A stretch of 64,000 nt of DNA, taken from Chloroflexota bacterium (GTDB taxonomy: Bacteria > Chloroflexota > Dormibacteria > Aeolococcales > Aeolococcaceae). The notes under the pieces were generated by a model, which was given only the letters and a program-made list of their open reading frames with translations, ran no database searches and had not been told where the DNA came from. Made by a program: the position numbers and the translations under genes. Where the stretch lies: assembly GCA_005880985.1 (NCBI GenBank), contig VBIQ01000005.1, positions 186,001 to 250,000 of the forward strand, in the 5' to 3' direction. Positions 49,464 through 61,104 of this stretch are shown piece by piece (the stretch's first letter is position 1; each line of letters begins with the position of its first letter).

Positions 49464-51077
49464 ATGGCCGTCTCCGTCGCCGGCGCCACATCGTCCTCCG
49501 CGGCCTGGGTCACGCGGCTCGCCGGGTGTGGGCTCGACACCGTCGAAGTTCGCGACGACACGACGGCCGGGCTGCCGCGGTGGGCCGCCGATCGGGCCGC
49601 CAACCGCGGCGGCGGGGGCCACTGGTTGCTGATCGTCCGCGATGCAGCGGTCGCCCGATATCTCGGCGCGGTCATCGGTGCCGAGACCGGCACCGCGGTG
49701 GCGGTGCGCGCGCTGCGGACGCGAGGCTGGTCGGCCATCGTCCTGCCGGCCGAGGCCACGGCGACGGGACTCGAGACCGCCCTCGACAGCAGCGCGGCGA
49801 TCGCGGTTGGGGGCGTGATCCTGCTGGCGCTGGTGTCGCGCTCGGGCGCCGAGACCATCGGCGACACGATCGTCGGCGGTGTCGACGAGCTGCTGCAGCG
49901 ATCGCAGGCCGCCATCGTCCTCGACCAGCAGCGCGGATGGGGCGCGGTGGCAGCGCGAAGCGGTGGTGCGACCGCCGAACACCTGCCGGTTGCGGCGGTG
50001 TCGAGAAGCCGGCGTCCGGGACCGCTGGCGCTGGTCGCGGCCGTCTGCGCCGCCGCCGTGATCGCCACGGCGGCGGTTGCCGTCGGCCGCGCCGGTCCGT
50101 CGCCGGCCGCCCCTCCGATCTCCACCGGACTCGCCTCGGCACCCCCGCTCAGCCCACCGCCGCGCGGCAATCCCGCCGTCGCCTTTGACGCGTCGCGCGC
50201 CCAGACCGTGCTCTTCGGCGGATTCCTCGCCGGCAGCGGCACCATCCTCGGTGACACCTGGACGCTCCAGGCAGGTCGGTGGGTGGGCCACGCCACCGTT
50301 CCGTCGCCACCGCCGCGCGTGTCCGGCGCGCTGGTCTACAACCCAGGTACCCGTACCACCCAGCTTCTCGGCGGCTATGGGCCCGGAGGCGAAGGACCGC
50401 TCGCCGATGAGTGGAGTTGGGATGGCAACAGGTGGCATGAGCTGCGTCCTGCATCAGCCAGTGGCGCGCCGCTCCCCGCGCTCCTCCCCTCGGCCGCCTG
50501 GGACCCGGCGACCCACCAGTTGGTGCTGGTGTGCGTCTGCCGCACCGGCGACGTGAACGACGGCCACCCGTACGCAGCAGAGACATGGACCTGGAACCAG
50601 GATGAGCTGCTCTGGCAGCAGCAGCGGCCCGCGCACCATCCGCGGCTGCGCACCAGTGTCGCGCTCGCCTACCACCGCGCCTCGGGCGCGGTGGTGCTGG
50701 TCGACAGCGGCGCCGACCCAGGGTCCGGCGCCGGCGACACCTGGGCCTGGGACGGGACGGACTGGACCGAGCTCGCCGGACCGCAGCCCCGCTACGACCC
50801 CCTCTCAGCCCACCTGCTCGAGGACCCCGCGACGGGAGTGCTGGTACTCACCGCGCAGCCCGGCCACACCTGGACCTGGAACGGCGCTCTGTGGATGGAT
50901 GAGCTCCCGGCGGCGATGCCGGCCGTCCACACCGCCCTGGTCTCGGACGGCACCTCGCTGACGCTGCTGGGTGGACCGACGATCGCCGCGGGGCTGAGTG
51001 AGCGATGGACGTGGCTGCACGGCACCTGGCACATCACCACTCGGGTCACCCGCTCGGACGGCCCGCTGCACAGCTGA
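49464..51077 (+). CDS. Membrane-anchored Kelch-repeat beta-propeller protein
   Basis: A 537-residue protein. Residues 1-180 form an unfamiliar Ala/Arg-rich domain, predicted cytoplasmic; one helix (about 189-208, LALVAAVCAAAVIATAAVAV) crosses the membrane; residues 220-537 carry about five or six Kelch-like blades, e.g. TVLFGGFLAGSGTILGDTWT, LLGGYGPGGEGPLADEWSWD, and GSGAGDTWAWDGTDWTEL. Such outward propellers bind proteins or glycans. ATG at 49464 is preferred to a TTG 36 bases earlier. It diverges from the GH3 gene over 123 bases that must hold both promoters. Confidence 0.75.
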   Translation: MAVSVAGATSSSAAWVTRLAGCGLDTVEVRDDTTAGLPRWAADRAANRGGGGHWLLIVRDAAVARYLGAVIGAETGTAVAVRALRTRGWSAIVLPAEATATGLETALDSSAAIAVGGVILLALVSRSGAETIGDTIVGGVDELLQRSQAAIVLDQQRGWGAVAARSGGATAEHLPVAAVSRSRRPGPLALVAAVCAAAVIATAAVAVGRAGPSPAAPPISTGLASAPPLSPPPRGNPAVAFDASRAQTVLFGGFLAGSGTILGDTWTLQAGRWVGHATVPSPPPRVSGALVYNPGTRTTQLLGGYGPGGEGPLADEWSWDGNRWHELRPASASGAPLPALLPSAAWDPATHQLVLVCVCRTGDVNDGHPYAAETWTWNQDELLWQQQRPAHHPRLRTSVALAYHRASGAVVLVDSGADPGSGAGDTWAWDGTDWTELAGPQPRYDPLSAHLLEDPATGVLVLTAQPGHTWTWNGALWMDELPAAMPAVHTALVSDGTSLTLLGGPTIAAGLSERWTWLHGTWHITTRVTRSDGPLHS

Positions 51078-51090
51078 GCCGGTCGACTCG

Positions 51091-52338
51091 CTAGACGCGC
51101 CCCGCCGCCTGCCGTCCACGCCGAGCCACCGCGTCGATGGTGACCGCGGCGAGGAGAACGCCGCCGGTGATCATGAACTTCACCGACGACTCCAGCGCCA
51201 GCAGGTCCATGCCGTTGGCGATCGAGCCGATGACCAGCGCGCCCAGCAGGGCCGACCAGATGTTGCCCCGCCCACCGAACAGACTGGTCCCGCCGATGAC
51301 CGCGGCGGCGATGGAGTTGAGGAGTGTGTCGCTGGCGCCCGACTGCTGGTTGACGGCGAGCAGCCGCGAGGCGGCGAGGATGCCGCCGAACGCCGCTAGG
51401 GTCGATGAGAGGCAGAAGACAGCGATGCGGATCCGATCGACGGAGATGCCGGCGCGTCTGGCCGCCTCCTCGTTGCCACCGACGGCGTAGACATCGCGGC
51501 CGAACCGGGTGCGCCGCATGACCAGGTCGAAGACCACGATGAGGCCGAGGAAGATGACCACGGCCAGGGGCACGCCCTCGATGGCCACGAACTCTCCCGG
51601 GCTGCGGTTGACACTCATCAGCGCGACCATGCCCAGGAGCGGCCCCGCCAGGAAGACGAGCCGCACCAGGAGCACGGCCATGGGTTCCGATCGCAGCCCC
51701 GCCCGGGCGCGTCGAATGCGCAGCGTGATCCTGCCGAGCGCATACGCGGCGACCAGGATGATGGCGAGGGTCCAGCCCTCCCAGACGGGGAGAACGCGGT
51801 TGGCGAGGTCGGTGATGAACGTGTCGTTGAGATTGAGCGCCCCGGTTGAGCCGAGGATGTAGAGCAAGGCTCCCTGGAACCCGATCAGCCCCGCGAGGGT
51901 GACCACGAACGAAGGGACCAGCAGCTTGGTGCGCCATAAGCCGATGACGAAGCCGATGGCGGTCCCCGACAGGATGGCAACCATCACCGAGACCGGCCCG
52001 CTCACACCGTGCTTCACCGAGAGCACCGCCATGATCCCGGAGCAGAAACCGCTGACGCTGCCGATCGACAGATCGATCTCGCCGAGCAGCAGGACCAGCA
52101 CCACCCCGATGGCGATGGTCCCGAAGGGGACCACCTGCACCATCAGGTTGGTGAGGTTGAGGGGGCGGAGGAAGTTGGTGTTCTGGGTCTGGAAGATGAT
52201 GGCGATGACGATCAGGCCGAAGATGACCGGAAGCGGGCCGATCTCGCCTTGTCGCACGCGCCGGAGGGCGAGCCCGGCCAGGGCGCGGACACCGGGTGCT
52301 TCAGCGGTCAGACGGGGATCGTCGGCGACCGTCGTCAC
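51091..52338 (-). CDS. Sugar ABC transporter permease, XylH/RbsC type
   Basis: A 415-residue membrane permease with about ten hydrophobic segments. NFLRPLNLTNLMVQVVPFGT, GEIDLSIGSVSGFCSGIMAV and the cytoplasmic RRTRFGRDVYAVGGNEEAAR followed by AGI(S)V are signatures of the BPD_transp_2 family, which includes xylose and ribose permeases. The length and the extended central loop match XylH. GTG at 52338 overlaps the ATPase stop. It is the last gene of a binding protein-ATPase-permease operon. Confidence 0.9.
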   Translation of the reverse strand: MTTVADDPRLTAEAPGVRALAGLALRRVRQGEIGPLPVIFGLIVIAIIFQTQNTNFLRPLNLTNLMVQVVPFGTIAIGVVLVLLLGEIDLSIGSVSGFCSGIMAVLSVKHGVSGPVSVMVAILSGTAIGFVIGLWRTKLLVPSFVVTLAGLIGFQGALLYILGSTGALNLNDTFITDLANRVLPVWEGWTLAIILVAAYALGRITLRIRRARAGLRSEPMAVLLVRLVFLAGPLLGMVALMSVNRSPGEFVAIEGVPLAVVIFLGLIVVFDLVMRRTRFGRDVYAVGGNEEAARRAGISVDRIRIAVFCLSSTLAAFGGILAASRLLAVNQQSGASDTLLNSIAAAVIGGTSLFGGRGNIWSALLGALVIGSIANGMDLLALESSVKFMITGGVLLAAVTIDAVARRGRQAAGRV

Positions 52339-53150
52339 GTCGGCAGCTCCGTGTCGTCGGCAGCCAGGTCCTCGGCGACCGTCTCGCCCAGCTCGGCCCC
52401 GGTGATCGCGGACACGACCTGCTCACGGGTCGCCGTCTTCACGTCGAACGACGCCACCCGGCGGCCGAGTCGGAGCACCACGATGCGGTCGACGACCTCG
52501 AACACGTCGGCCAGGTTGTGGCTGATCACGAGGATCCCCAGACCCTGGTCTCGCAACCGCTTGATGAGGTCGAGAACCTGCTTGGTCTGGGCCACGCCGA
52601 GAGCTGCGGTGGGCTCGTCGAGAACGACCAGCTTCGCGTCCCACATCACCGCGCGAGAGACGGCGACCGACTGCCGCTGGCCGCCCGAGAGCGACGCCAC
52701 CTGGATGCGCACCGAGGGGATCTTCACCGCCAGGTTGCGCAGCACCTCGATCGCCTTCCGCTCCATCGGTACCTCGTTGACAAAGCCGAAGGGGCCACGC
52801 GGCCCGATCAGCTCCTCGCGACCGAGGAAGAGGTTGGCGACGACGTCGAGGTTGTCGGCCAGAGCGAGGTCCTGGTAGACGGTGGCGATCCCCAGGGCCT
52901 GGGCGTCGCGAGGACCGTGGAGGGTGATGCGACGACCTTCGAAGAAGAACTCGCCGGCGTCGGGTTGATAGGTCCCCGCGATCGCCTTGATCAGCGTCGA
53001 CTTGCCGGCTCCGTTGTCGCCGACCAGTCCGACCACCTCGTGGGAGAACACCTCGAAGTCGACATCCGAGAGCGCCTGCACCGCCCCGAAGCGCTTGCTG
53101 ACGCCCCGGACCTGGAGGAGCGGGGTCCGCTGCGCCACAGCCACGGCCAC
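52335..53150 (-). CDS. Sugar ABC transporter ATPase, single-domain XylG-like
   Basis: A 271-residue ATPase with Walker A GDNGAGKSTLIKAIAG (residues about 43-58), signature LSGGQRQSVAVSRAVM near residue 155 and Walker B LVVLDEPTAALG. Classical XylG/RbsA carry two such domains in about 500 residues; here only one is present, so the transporter would use a homodimer. The family of single-domain XylG-like proteins is common in high-GC bacteria. It lies 69 bases behind the binding-protein gene, after a hairpin. Confidence 0.9.
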   Translation of the reverse strand: MAVAVAQRTPLLQVRGVSKRFGAVQALSDVDFEVFSHEVVGLVGDNGAGKSTLIKAIAGTYQPDAGEFFFEGRRITLHGPRDAQALGIATVYQDLALADNLDVVANLFLGREELIGPRGPFGFVNEVPMERKAIEVLRNLAVKIPSVRIQVASLSGGQRQSVAVSRAVMWDAKLVVLDEPTAALGVAQTKQVLDLIKRLRDQGLGILVISHNLADVFEVVDRIVVLRLGRRVASFDVKTATREQVVSAITGAELGETVAEDLAADDTELPT

Positions 53151-53169
53151 TCTTGCCTCCCACGATGAA

Positions 53170-53196
53170 TGGCGGGGGCCGCGCCGGCCCCCGCCA
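53170..53196 (-). terminator. Strong hairpin between binding-protein and ATPase genes
   Basis: Perfect 12-base arms (53170-53181 and 53185-53196) around a 3-base loop, 24 bases past the binding-protein stop. There is no T-run. Such intercistronic stems usually stabilise the upstream message or attenuate readthrough, so that the binding protein is made in excess of the membrane parts. Confidence 0.6.
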
Positions 53197-53219
53197 CTCG
53201 AACCGTTATCGCTGCAGCG

Positions 53220-54380
53220 TCACTGCAGCCCGGCGGCGGTACAGGCCGCGGCGTAGGCCGCGGTGCAGATCTGGGCGGCGGTGTAGAAGCCGTCCTTGAT
53301 GAGCGTGTCCTTGATGTTGGCCTTGGTCACCGCGACCACGTCGATCTGGTGGGTGGGAACGTCGGCCGCACCGTTGTTCACCTTGGTCGAGAAGACCGAC
53401 GTGTCAGGGGTCTTGCCGCTGGCGAGGTCGAAGGCCGCCTGCGCGGCCGTCTCGGCGAGCGGCTTGATGGGCTTGTAGATGGTCACCGTCTGCTGGCCGG
53501 CGACGATCCGCTGGACGGCGGCGAGCTCCGCATCCTGTCCGGTCAGCGGCGGGATGGGGTTGAGGCCGGCCGTCTGCATCGCCGCGAAGGCGCCGCCGGC
53601 GGTCCCGTCGTTGGCGGCGTAGACGCCGTCGACCTTGTTGCCCAGCGCGGTGAGCGCCTGCTGCATCTCGTTCTGGGCCTGGGCGGGCGTCCAGTTGGGA
53701 GTGTCGTACTCCTTGGCGATGACCAGCTTGCCAGCACTGACCAGCGGGTCGAAGACCGAATGGGCGCCCTGCTTGAAGAGCTTCGCGTTGTTGTCGGCGG
53801 GGTCGCCGTTGATCTCCACGATCGTCGGCTTGGTCTTGCCCAACTTGGTCAGCGCGTCGATCAGCGACTGCGCCTGGAGCTTGCCCACGGTGACGCTGTC
53901 GTACTCGACGTAGTAGCCCACGCCTGCCGAGTTGAGGATCAGCCGGTCGTAGGAGATCACGGGAATGCCGTTGGTCTTCGCCTTGTCGGCGAGGGCGGCG
54001 GCCGCCTTGGAGTCGACCGGGTCCAGCACCAGGACCTTGGCGCCGTTGGTGATTGCGGCCTCGGCCTGCGAGACCTGGGTGGTCGCGTTCTGGTTGGCGT
54101 TGCTGTAGATGAGGTTACCGGTGTTGTATCCCAGCGCCTGCAGCTTGGCGACGAAGTAGGGCCTGTCGAAGGCCTCGTACCGGGTGGTCTGGGTCTCGGG
54201 CAGCAGCAGGGCGATCTTCCCCGCCGCCGCTCCCCCGCCGCCACTGCTGCTCGAGGTGGTGCTGGTACCGCTGCTGCCGCCGCAGGCGGCCAGCACCAGG
54301 CCGGCGATCGCCGCCGCCACCAGAGGGCCCGCCAGCGCCCGCCGGCGCCGGCCGCCCAGGCGCGTCGACATTCCGTTCAT
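53220..54380 (-). CDS. Sugar-binding lipoprotein of the ABC transporter
   Basis: A 386-residue substrate-binding protein of the periplasmic-binding type I fold. The signal sequence ends in a lipobox, LVLAACGG, with the lipid-bearing Cys at residue 33, followed by a Ser/Gly linker. IALLLPETQTTRYEAFDRPY, LVLDPVDSKAAAALADKA and GVYAANDGTAGGAFAAM are typical of XylF-type proteins. ATG at 54380 follows GGGGGAGG. Lipid anchoring fits a cell without an outer membrane. Xylose or a related pentose/aldose is a guess based on XylF-like features. Confidence 0.9.
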   Translation of the reverse strand: MNGMSTRLGGRRRRALAGPLVAAAIAGLVLAACGGSSGTSTTSSSSGGGGAAAGKIALLLPETQTTRYEAFDRPYFVAKLQALGYNTGNLIYSNANQNATTQVSQAEAAITNGAKVLVLDPVDSKAAAALADKAKTNGIPVISYDRLILNSAGVGYYVEYDSVTVGKLQAQSLIDALTKLGKTKPTIVEINGDPADNNAKLFKQGAHSVFDPLVSAGKLVIAKEYDTPNWTPAQAQNEMQQALTALGNKVDGVYAANDGTAGGAFAAMQTAGLNPIPPLTGQDAELAAVQRIVAGQQTVTIYKPIKPLAETAAQAAFDLASGKTPDTSVFSTKVNNGAADVPTHQIDVVAVTKANIKDTLIKDGFYTAAQICTAAYAAACTAAGLQ

Positions 54381-54435
54381 GACTTGCCTCCCCCATGATC
54401 TGTGGCCGCTCGGCCGCGCCCGTGAGCCGGCCAGT

Positions 54436-54450
54436 CGCGAAATTCTCGCG
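54436..54450. promoter_or_regulatory. Candidate operator in the sugar ABC operon leader
   Basis: CGCGA-aattc-TCGCG is a 15-base inverted repeat 56 bases before the binding-protein start and about 60 bases downstream of a TATAGT -10 box (54512-54517, reverse strand). The position suits a roadblock repressor such as a sugar-responsive ROK or LacI protein. No regulator gene is adjacent. Confidence 0.35.
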
Positions 54451-54511
54451 GGACGCACCCCCGGTCTCGCATCACCCGTCAGGATGATTTCCAGCGTCCG
54501 CTACCCGGGAC

Positions 54512-54517
54512 ACTATA
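54512..54517 (-). promoter_or_regulatory. Candidate -10 box of the sugar ABC operon
   Basis: TATAGT on the reverse strand in the 228-base gap before the binding-protein gene. No clear -35 is visible. The rest of the gap shows only a short tandem repeat of AGCGGCTC near 54570-54590. Confidence 0.35.
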
Positions 54518-54608
54518 GACAGCGCCGAGCGCCAGGAGTCCCGGATTGGGGGGTTTGAGCGCATCGGTCCAGCGGCTCAAGCGGCTCGGGGAGCGCCGCC
54601 GGCGTGCG

Positions 54609-57218
<2,610 letters not shown>

Positions 57219-57224
57219 CCCGCG

Positions 57225-57230
57225 ATGGTA
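57225..57230 (-). promoter_or_regulatory. -10 box of the glucosidase gene
   Basis: TACCAT, six bases before the ATG at 57218 and squeezed into the 21-base gap after menE. It suggests a separate leaderless promoter. Confidence 0.4.
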
Positions 57231-57239
57231 CTGACGCGA

Positions 57240-58460
57240 CTACGTCGACAGCTCGGCGCGGCGCACCTTGCCCAGCGCGGTGCGCGGCAGCCGCGCGACC
57301 AGCACCAGCTCCCGCGGCGCCTTGTGACGCGCGATGCGGGTGGCGCACAGGTCGCGCAGCTCCCCGAGCGCCGGCGGCCTGGCGGGGTCGGCCGGCACCA
57401 CCACGGCGACGACGCGCGCGCCCCAGCGCGGATCAGCGCGGCCGACCACCGCCACCTCAGCCACCAGCGGATGGGTGCGCAGCACCGCCTCCACCTCGCG
57501 CGGCCAGATCTTCTCGCCCCCGCTGATGATCGCGTCGTCGAGGCGCCCGATCACCCGCAGCCGGCCGCTGCGGTCGATGCTGCCGGCATCGCCCGTGCGC
57601 AGCCAGCCGTCATCGCTGAACGCTGCCGACGACGCCGCCGCGTCGCCCCGATAGCCGCGCATCAGGGTGGGACCGGCGAGCTCGATCTCACCGGAGCCGG
57701 TGATGCGCATGCCGACTCCGGGAAGGGCGATTCCGTCGTAGACGACCCCGCCGCAACTCTGGGTCTGGCCGTAGGTGGCGATGCAGCGGCCGCCGGCCTG
57801 CGCAGCTCGCTCGCGCAGCGCATCGGGCATGCCGGCACCGCCGACCAGGATGGAGCGAAAGCCGGCGAGATCGGCGCCGGCGTCCAGCAGGCGGCCCAGC
57901 GTCGTCGTCACCAGCGAGATGTGAGTGTGGCCGTCGGCGGCGCCGGCGACGGCGGTGGGATCGAAGCGCTGGTGAACCACCACCTCCGACCCCGAGAGAA
58001 GGGCGCGCGCCAGCACCAGCAGGCCGCCGATGTGCGCCGGCGGCAGGCAGGCGAGCCAGCGGTCGCCCGCCTCGGGGGCGAGGACGGCCAAGGAGGCGGT
58101 GACCGCCGCGCTGACCGCCGAGCACGGGAGCTCGACCAGCCGTGGCGTGGCGGACGTCCCCGAGGTGGCGATCACCAGCGAGACGCCCGGCTCGACCGGG
58201 ACTCCGCCCTGCTGCCGGTGCCAGCCCTCGCCGTCGACCACCAGGGTGGGGCGCGCCCGGCGTAGCAGGTCGGCGATCTCGGGCCCGGTCATGCGGTGAT
58301 CGACGGGAAGCAGCGCCGCTCCCGCATCCCAGATGCGGCCGACCAGCTCCGGCCAGCAGGGTCCCGGCGGCACCGTCAGGGCGACCAGGTCGCCGGGGCT
58401 CGGGCCGGCTCCGCCGACGCCTGGTTGGCTGGGTCGGCGCCGCCTCGTCTTCGGGCCCAC
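57240..58460 (-). CDS. menE: o-Succinylbenzoate-CoA ligase
   Basis: Adenylates o-succinylbenzoate and couples it to CoA in menaquinone synthesis. The 406-residue ANL-superfamily enzyme has the P-loop [15 protein letters not shown] near residue 115, [25 protein letters not shown], and [20 protein letters not shown], with the C-terminal Lys in [12 protein letters not shown]. It is short: the first ~40 residues of typical MenE are lacking, as in mycobacterial-type enzymes. GTG at 58460 is chosen because TAGCGT sits seven bases upstream; an ATG at 58514 would overlap the menB start codon on the other strand. Confidence 0.9.
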
Positions 58461-58467
58461 GTCGGCT

Positions 58468-58473
58468 ACGCTA
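58468..58473 (-). promoter_or_regulatory. -10 box of menE (overlaps one for menB)
   Basis: TAGCGT on the reverse strand, seven bases before the menE GTG. The opposite strand at 58467-58472 reads TACGCT and could serve menB, which has GGAG and ATG about 40 bases further on. The two boxes overlap, so the genes may compete for polymerase. Confidence 0.45.
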
Positions 58474-58512
58474 GCGAAACCGTGTGAGTTGGCGCTCTTG
58501 GAGTTGACACTC

Positions 58513-59325
58513 ATGGACTGGGCCAGGCTGGGGGACTACCAGGACATCCGCTACCAGACGGCGGAGGGGATCGCCAAGATCACCATCTGCCGCCCCGAGG
58601 TGCGCAACGCCTTCCGCCCGGAGACCCTCTTCGAGCTCGCGCGGGCCTTCGAGGTGGCCCGCGACGACCCCGGGGTGGGGGTGGTGATCCTCACCGGCGA
58701 GGGAACCGAAGCCTTCTGCTCGGGCGGCGACCAGCGCATCCGCGGCGACGACGGCTACCGCGACCCCGCCGGGATCGGCCGTCTCAACGTGCTCGACCTC
58801 CAGGTCCAGATCCGCCGGCTCCCCAAGCCGGTGATCGCCATGGTCGCCGGCTACGCCATCGGGGGCGGGCACGTCCTCCATCTCGTCTGCGACCTGACGG
58901 TGGCCGCCGACAATGCGCGTTTCGGTCAGACAGGGCCGAAAGTGGGATCCTTCGACGCCGGCTACGGCGCCGGATTGCTGGCACGCACCATCGGCCTGAA
59001 GCGCGCCAAGCAGATCTGGTTCCTCTGCGAGCAGTACGACGCCGCCACCGCAGAGCAGTGGGGACTGGTCAACTGGGTGGTGCCGCTCGACCAGCTCGAG
59101 GAGCGGACGCTGCAAGTCTGCCGCCGCATCCTGGAGATGAGTCCGCTGGCGCTGCGGCTGCTCAAGGCGGGATTCAACGCCGACAGCGACGGGCTGGCGG
59201 GCATCCAGCAGCTCGCCGGCGACGCCACCCTGCTCTTCTATATGGGTGAGGAGGCGCAGGAGGGGCGCGACGCCTTCCTGGAGAAGCGCAAGCCCGACTT
59301 CGCCAGGTTCCCGCGCCGCCCGTGA
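58513..59325 (+). CDS. menB: 1,4-Dihydroxy-2-naphthoyl-CoA synthase
   Basis: Crotonase-fold enzyme closing the naphthoquinone ring in menaquinone synthesis. The 270 residues have [34 protein letters not shown] (the MenB-specific loop), [20 protein letters not shown] and [20 protein letters not shown], which is diagnostic for MenB. Catalytic Tyr and Ser/Asp positions are retained. ATG at 58513 follows TTGGAG. It begins the menB-menA-menC-menD run; the gap to menA is 16 bases. Confidence 0.96.
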   Translation: MDWARLGDYQDIRYQTAEGIAKITICRPEVRNAFRPETLFELARAFEVARDDPGVGVVILTGEGTEAFCSGGDQRIRGDDGYRDPAGIGRLNVLDLQVQIRRLPKPVIAMVAGYAIGGGHVLHLVCDLTVAADNARFGQTGPKVGSFDAGYGAGLLARTIGLKRAKQIWFLCEQYDAATAEQWGLVNWVVPLDQLEERTLQVCRRILEMSPLALRLLKAGFNADSDGLAGIQQLAGDATLLFYMGEEAQEGRDAFLEKRKPDFARFPRRP

Positions 59326-59341
59326 GCGGGCGGAACAGGTT

Positions 59342-60235
59342 GTGACCGCCGCGGCGATACGACCGGCCGGCGTCAGGCTGTGGCTCCTCGGCGCCCGTCC
59401 GCGCACCCTGGGGGCATCGGTGGTGCCGGTGGCGGTCGGTGCCGCGGGCGCCGGCCAGCACTCGGCCTGGCGGATCGCCGCGGTGGTGATCGTCGCCGTC
59501 GCCCTCCAGGTCGGGGTGAACTACGCCAACGACTACTTCGACGGTGTCCGCGGGGTCGACACCCCCGGCCGGATGGGACCTCCGCGGTTGACCGCGTCGG
59601 GTCTCGCCGCGCCGCCGGCGGTGGCGGCGGCGGCGATCCTGGCGCTGGCGGTGGCGATGGTCGCGGGCGCGGCGCTGGCGCTGGCGGTGCATCCCTGGCT
59701 GCTCGGCCTCGGCGCGGTGGCGGTGATCGGTGCCGTCCTCTATTCGGGCGGCCCCAGGCCGTACGCCGCGCGCGGGCTGGGCGAGCTCGCCGTCTTCGTC
59801 TTCTTCGGACCGGTTGCGGTGGCCGGTACCGCCTACGTGCAACCCGGTGGCTCGGTGTCACCGGCGGTCTGGCTGGCGTCGATCCCCGTCGGCCTGCTCT
59901 GTGTCTGCATCCTGATCGTCAACAACTTGCGCGACATCGCCACCGACGCCAGCGCCGGCAAGCGCACCCTGGCGGTGCGGCTCGGCGACCCGCGCACCCG
60001 GGCGCTCTTCGCGGTGGTGGTGGCAGCCGCATTCCTGGTGCCGCCGGTGGCGGTGGCGGCGCGAGCGATGCCGGCACCCGCCTTGCTGATGCTTCTGGCC
60101 GCGCCGCTGGCGCGCCGGCCGCTCGCGCTCGTGCGACACGCGCGGGGGCGTGCGTTGCTGCCGGCGTTGGCGGCAACCGCCCGCCTCCACCTGGTGGCCG
60201 GGGCGCTGCTGGTGCTGGGCCTGGCTCTGCGATGA
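59342..60235 (+). CDS. menA: 1,4-Dihydroxy-2-naphthoate polyprenyltransferase
   Basis: UbiA-superfamily membrane enzyme that prenylates and decarboxylates DHNA to demethylmenaquinone. The 297-residue protein has about eight or nine helices, the first prenyl-diphosphate motif NYANDYFDGVRGVD (NDxxD) near residue 60 and the second region NNLRDIATDASAGKRTLAVR with DxxxD. GTG at 59342. Its stop overlaps the menC start (ATGA), so both are translated together. Confidence 0.94.
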   Translation: MTAAAIRPAGVRLWLLGARPRTLGASVVPVAVGAAGAGQHSAWRIAAVVIVAVALQVGVNYANDYFDGVRGVDTPGRMGPPRLTASGLAAPPAVAAAAILALAVAMVAGAALALAVHPWLLGLGAVAVIGAVLYSGGPRPYAARGLGELAVFVFFGPVAVAGTAYVQPGGSVSPAVWLASIPVGLLCVCILIVNNLRDIATDASAGKRTLAVRLGDPRTRALFAVVVAAAFLVPPVAVAARAMPAPALLMLLAAPLARRPLALVRHARGRALLPALAATARLHLVAGALLVLGLALR

Positions 60236-61104
60236 GCGGGCTGCGCCACCTCCCCTTCGCGGTGCGACTACGGGTGCCGGTGATGGGCGTGGTCGAGCGC
60301 CATGGACTGCTGGTCGAAGGACCGGCGGGCTGGGGCGAGTTCTCACCGCTGCCGACCTGGTCGGCGGCGGAGGTCGCGGCCGCCAGAGCCGCCGCGGACG
60401 AGGCGGCAACGCGACCGTTTCCGGCGCCGGAACGCGACCAGGTGGTGGTCAACGCGATGGTGCCGAGACTGCCGCCCGATGCGGCCGCACGGCTGGCGGT
60501 GGCGTCGGGATGCGGCACCCTCAAGGTCAAGGTCGGCGACGAGCTGAGCGAGGATCGGGTGGCAGCGGTCCGGTCCGCTCTGGGTCCAGGGGTGCGGCTG
60601 CGACTCGACGCCAACGGCACCTGGGAGGTGGAGACCGCGCTGCGGGCGCTGCGACGGCTGGCGCGCTTCGACATCGAGCTGGTGGAGGATCCCGTCGCCT
60701 CGATGGAGGACCTGGCCGCGCTGCGCCGCCGGTCGCCGGTGCCGGTGGCGGCGGAGATGTGCCTGCGCACCGTTGACGACGCGCACCGGCTGCGACGCCT
60801 GCAGGCCGCCGACGCGGTGGTGCTCAAACCGCAGCGGCTCGGCGGGGTGGGCGCGGCGCTGATGGCTGCCGAGATCGCCGCGGTTCCGGCGATCGCCTCG
60901 TCGGCGCTCGAGACCTCGGTCGGCCTGGCCGCGGTTCTGGCCGTGGCGGCGGCCTTGCCGGACACTCCCTGGGCTCACGGCGTGGGAACCGCGCTGCTGC
61001 TCGCCGGCGACGTGTCCGCCGACCCCCTGCTCCCGGTCGCGGGACGCCTGCGGCCGCGCCGCGTCTCTCCCGACCCCGCGCTGCTCGCTGCGACTCCGGC
61101 ATGA
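60232..61104 (+). CDS. menC: o-Succinylbenzoate synthase
   Basis: Enolase-superfamily dehydratase making o-succinylbenzoate from SHCHC. The 290 residues show the catalytic Lys pair in GTLKVKVGD, metal ligands in RLDANGTW (Asp), IELVEDPV (Glu) and [10 protein letters not shown] (Glu here rather than Asp), and the second catalytic Lys in [12 protein letters not shown]. The protein is at the short end for the family, with a reduced capping domain. ATG at 60232 overlaps the menA stop, and its stop overlaps the menD start. Confidence 0.92.
   Translation: MSGLRHLPFAVRLRVPVMGVVERHGLLVEGPAGWGEFSPLPTWSAAEVAAARAAADEAATRPFPAPERDQVVVNAMVPRLPPDAAARLAVASGCGTLKVKVGDELSEDRVAAVRSALGPGVRLRLDANGTWEVETALRALRRLARFDIELVEDPVASMEDLAALRRRSPVPVAAEMCLRTVDDAHRLRRLQAADAVVLKPQRLGGVGAALMAAEIAAVPAIASSALETSVGLAAVLAVAAALPDTPWAHGVGTALLLAGDVSADPLLPVAGRLRPRRVSPDPALLAATPA

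Noticed and set aside
49341-50438. In-frame upstream extension of the GH3 gene to 1172 residues
   Set aside because: It runs antisense through the Kelch gene. A signal peptide begins right after the TTG at 49340, which has a ribosome site.
58461-58514. ATG at 58514 as menE start
   Set aside because: It would sit on the menB start codon on the other strand, and the added residues do not match MenE. GTG at 58460 has a well-placed -10 box.
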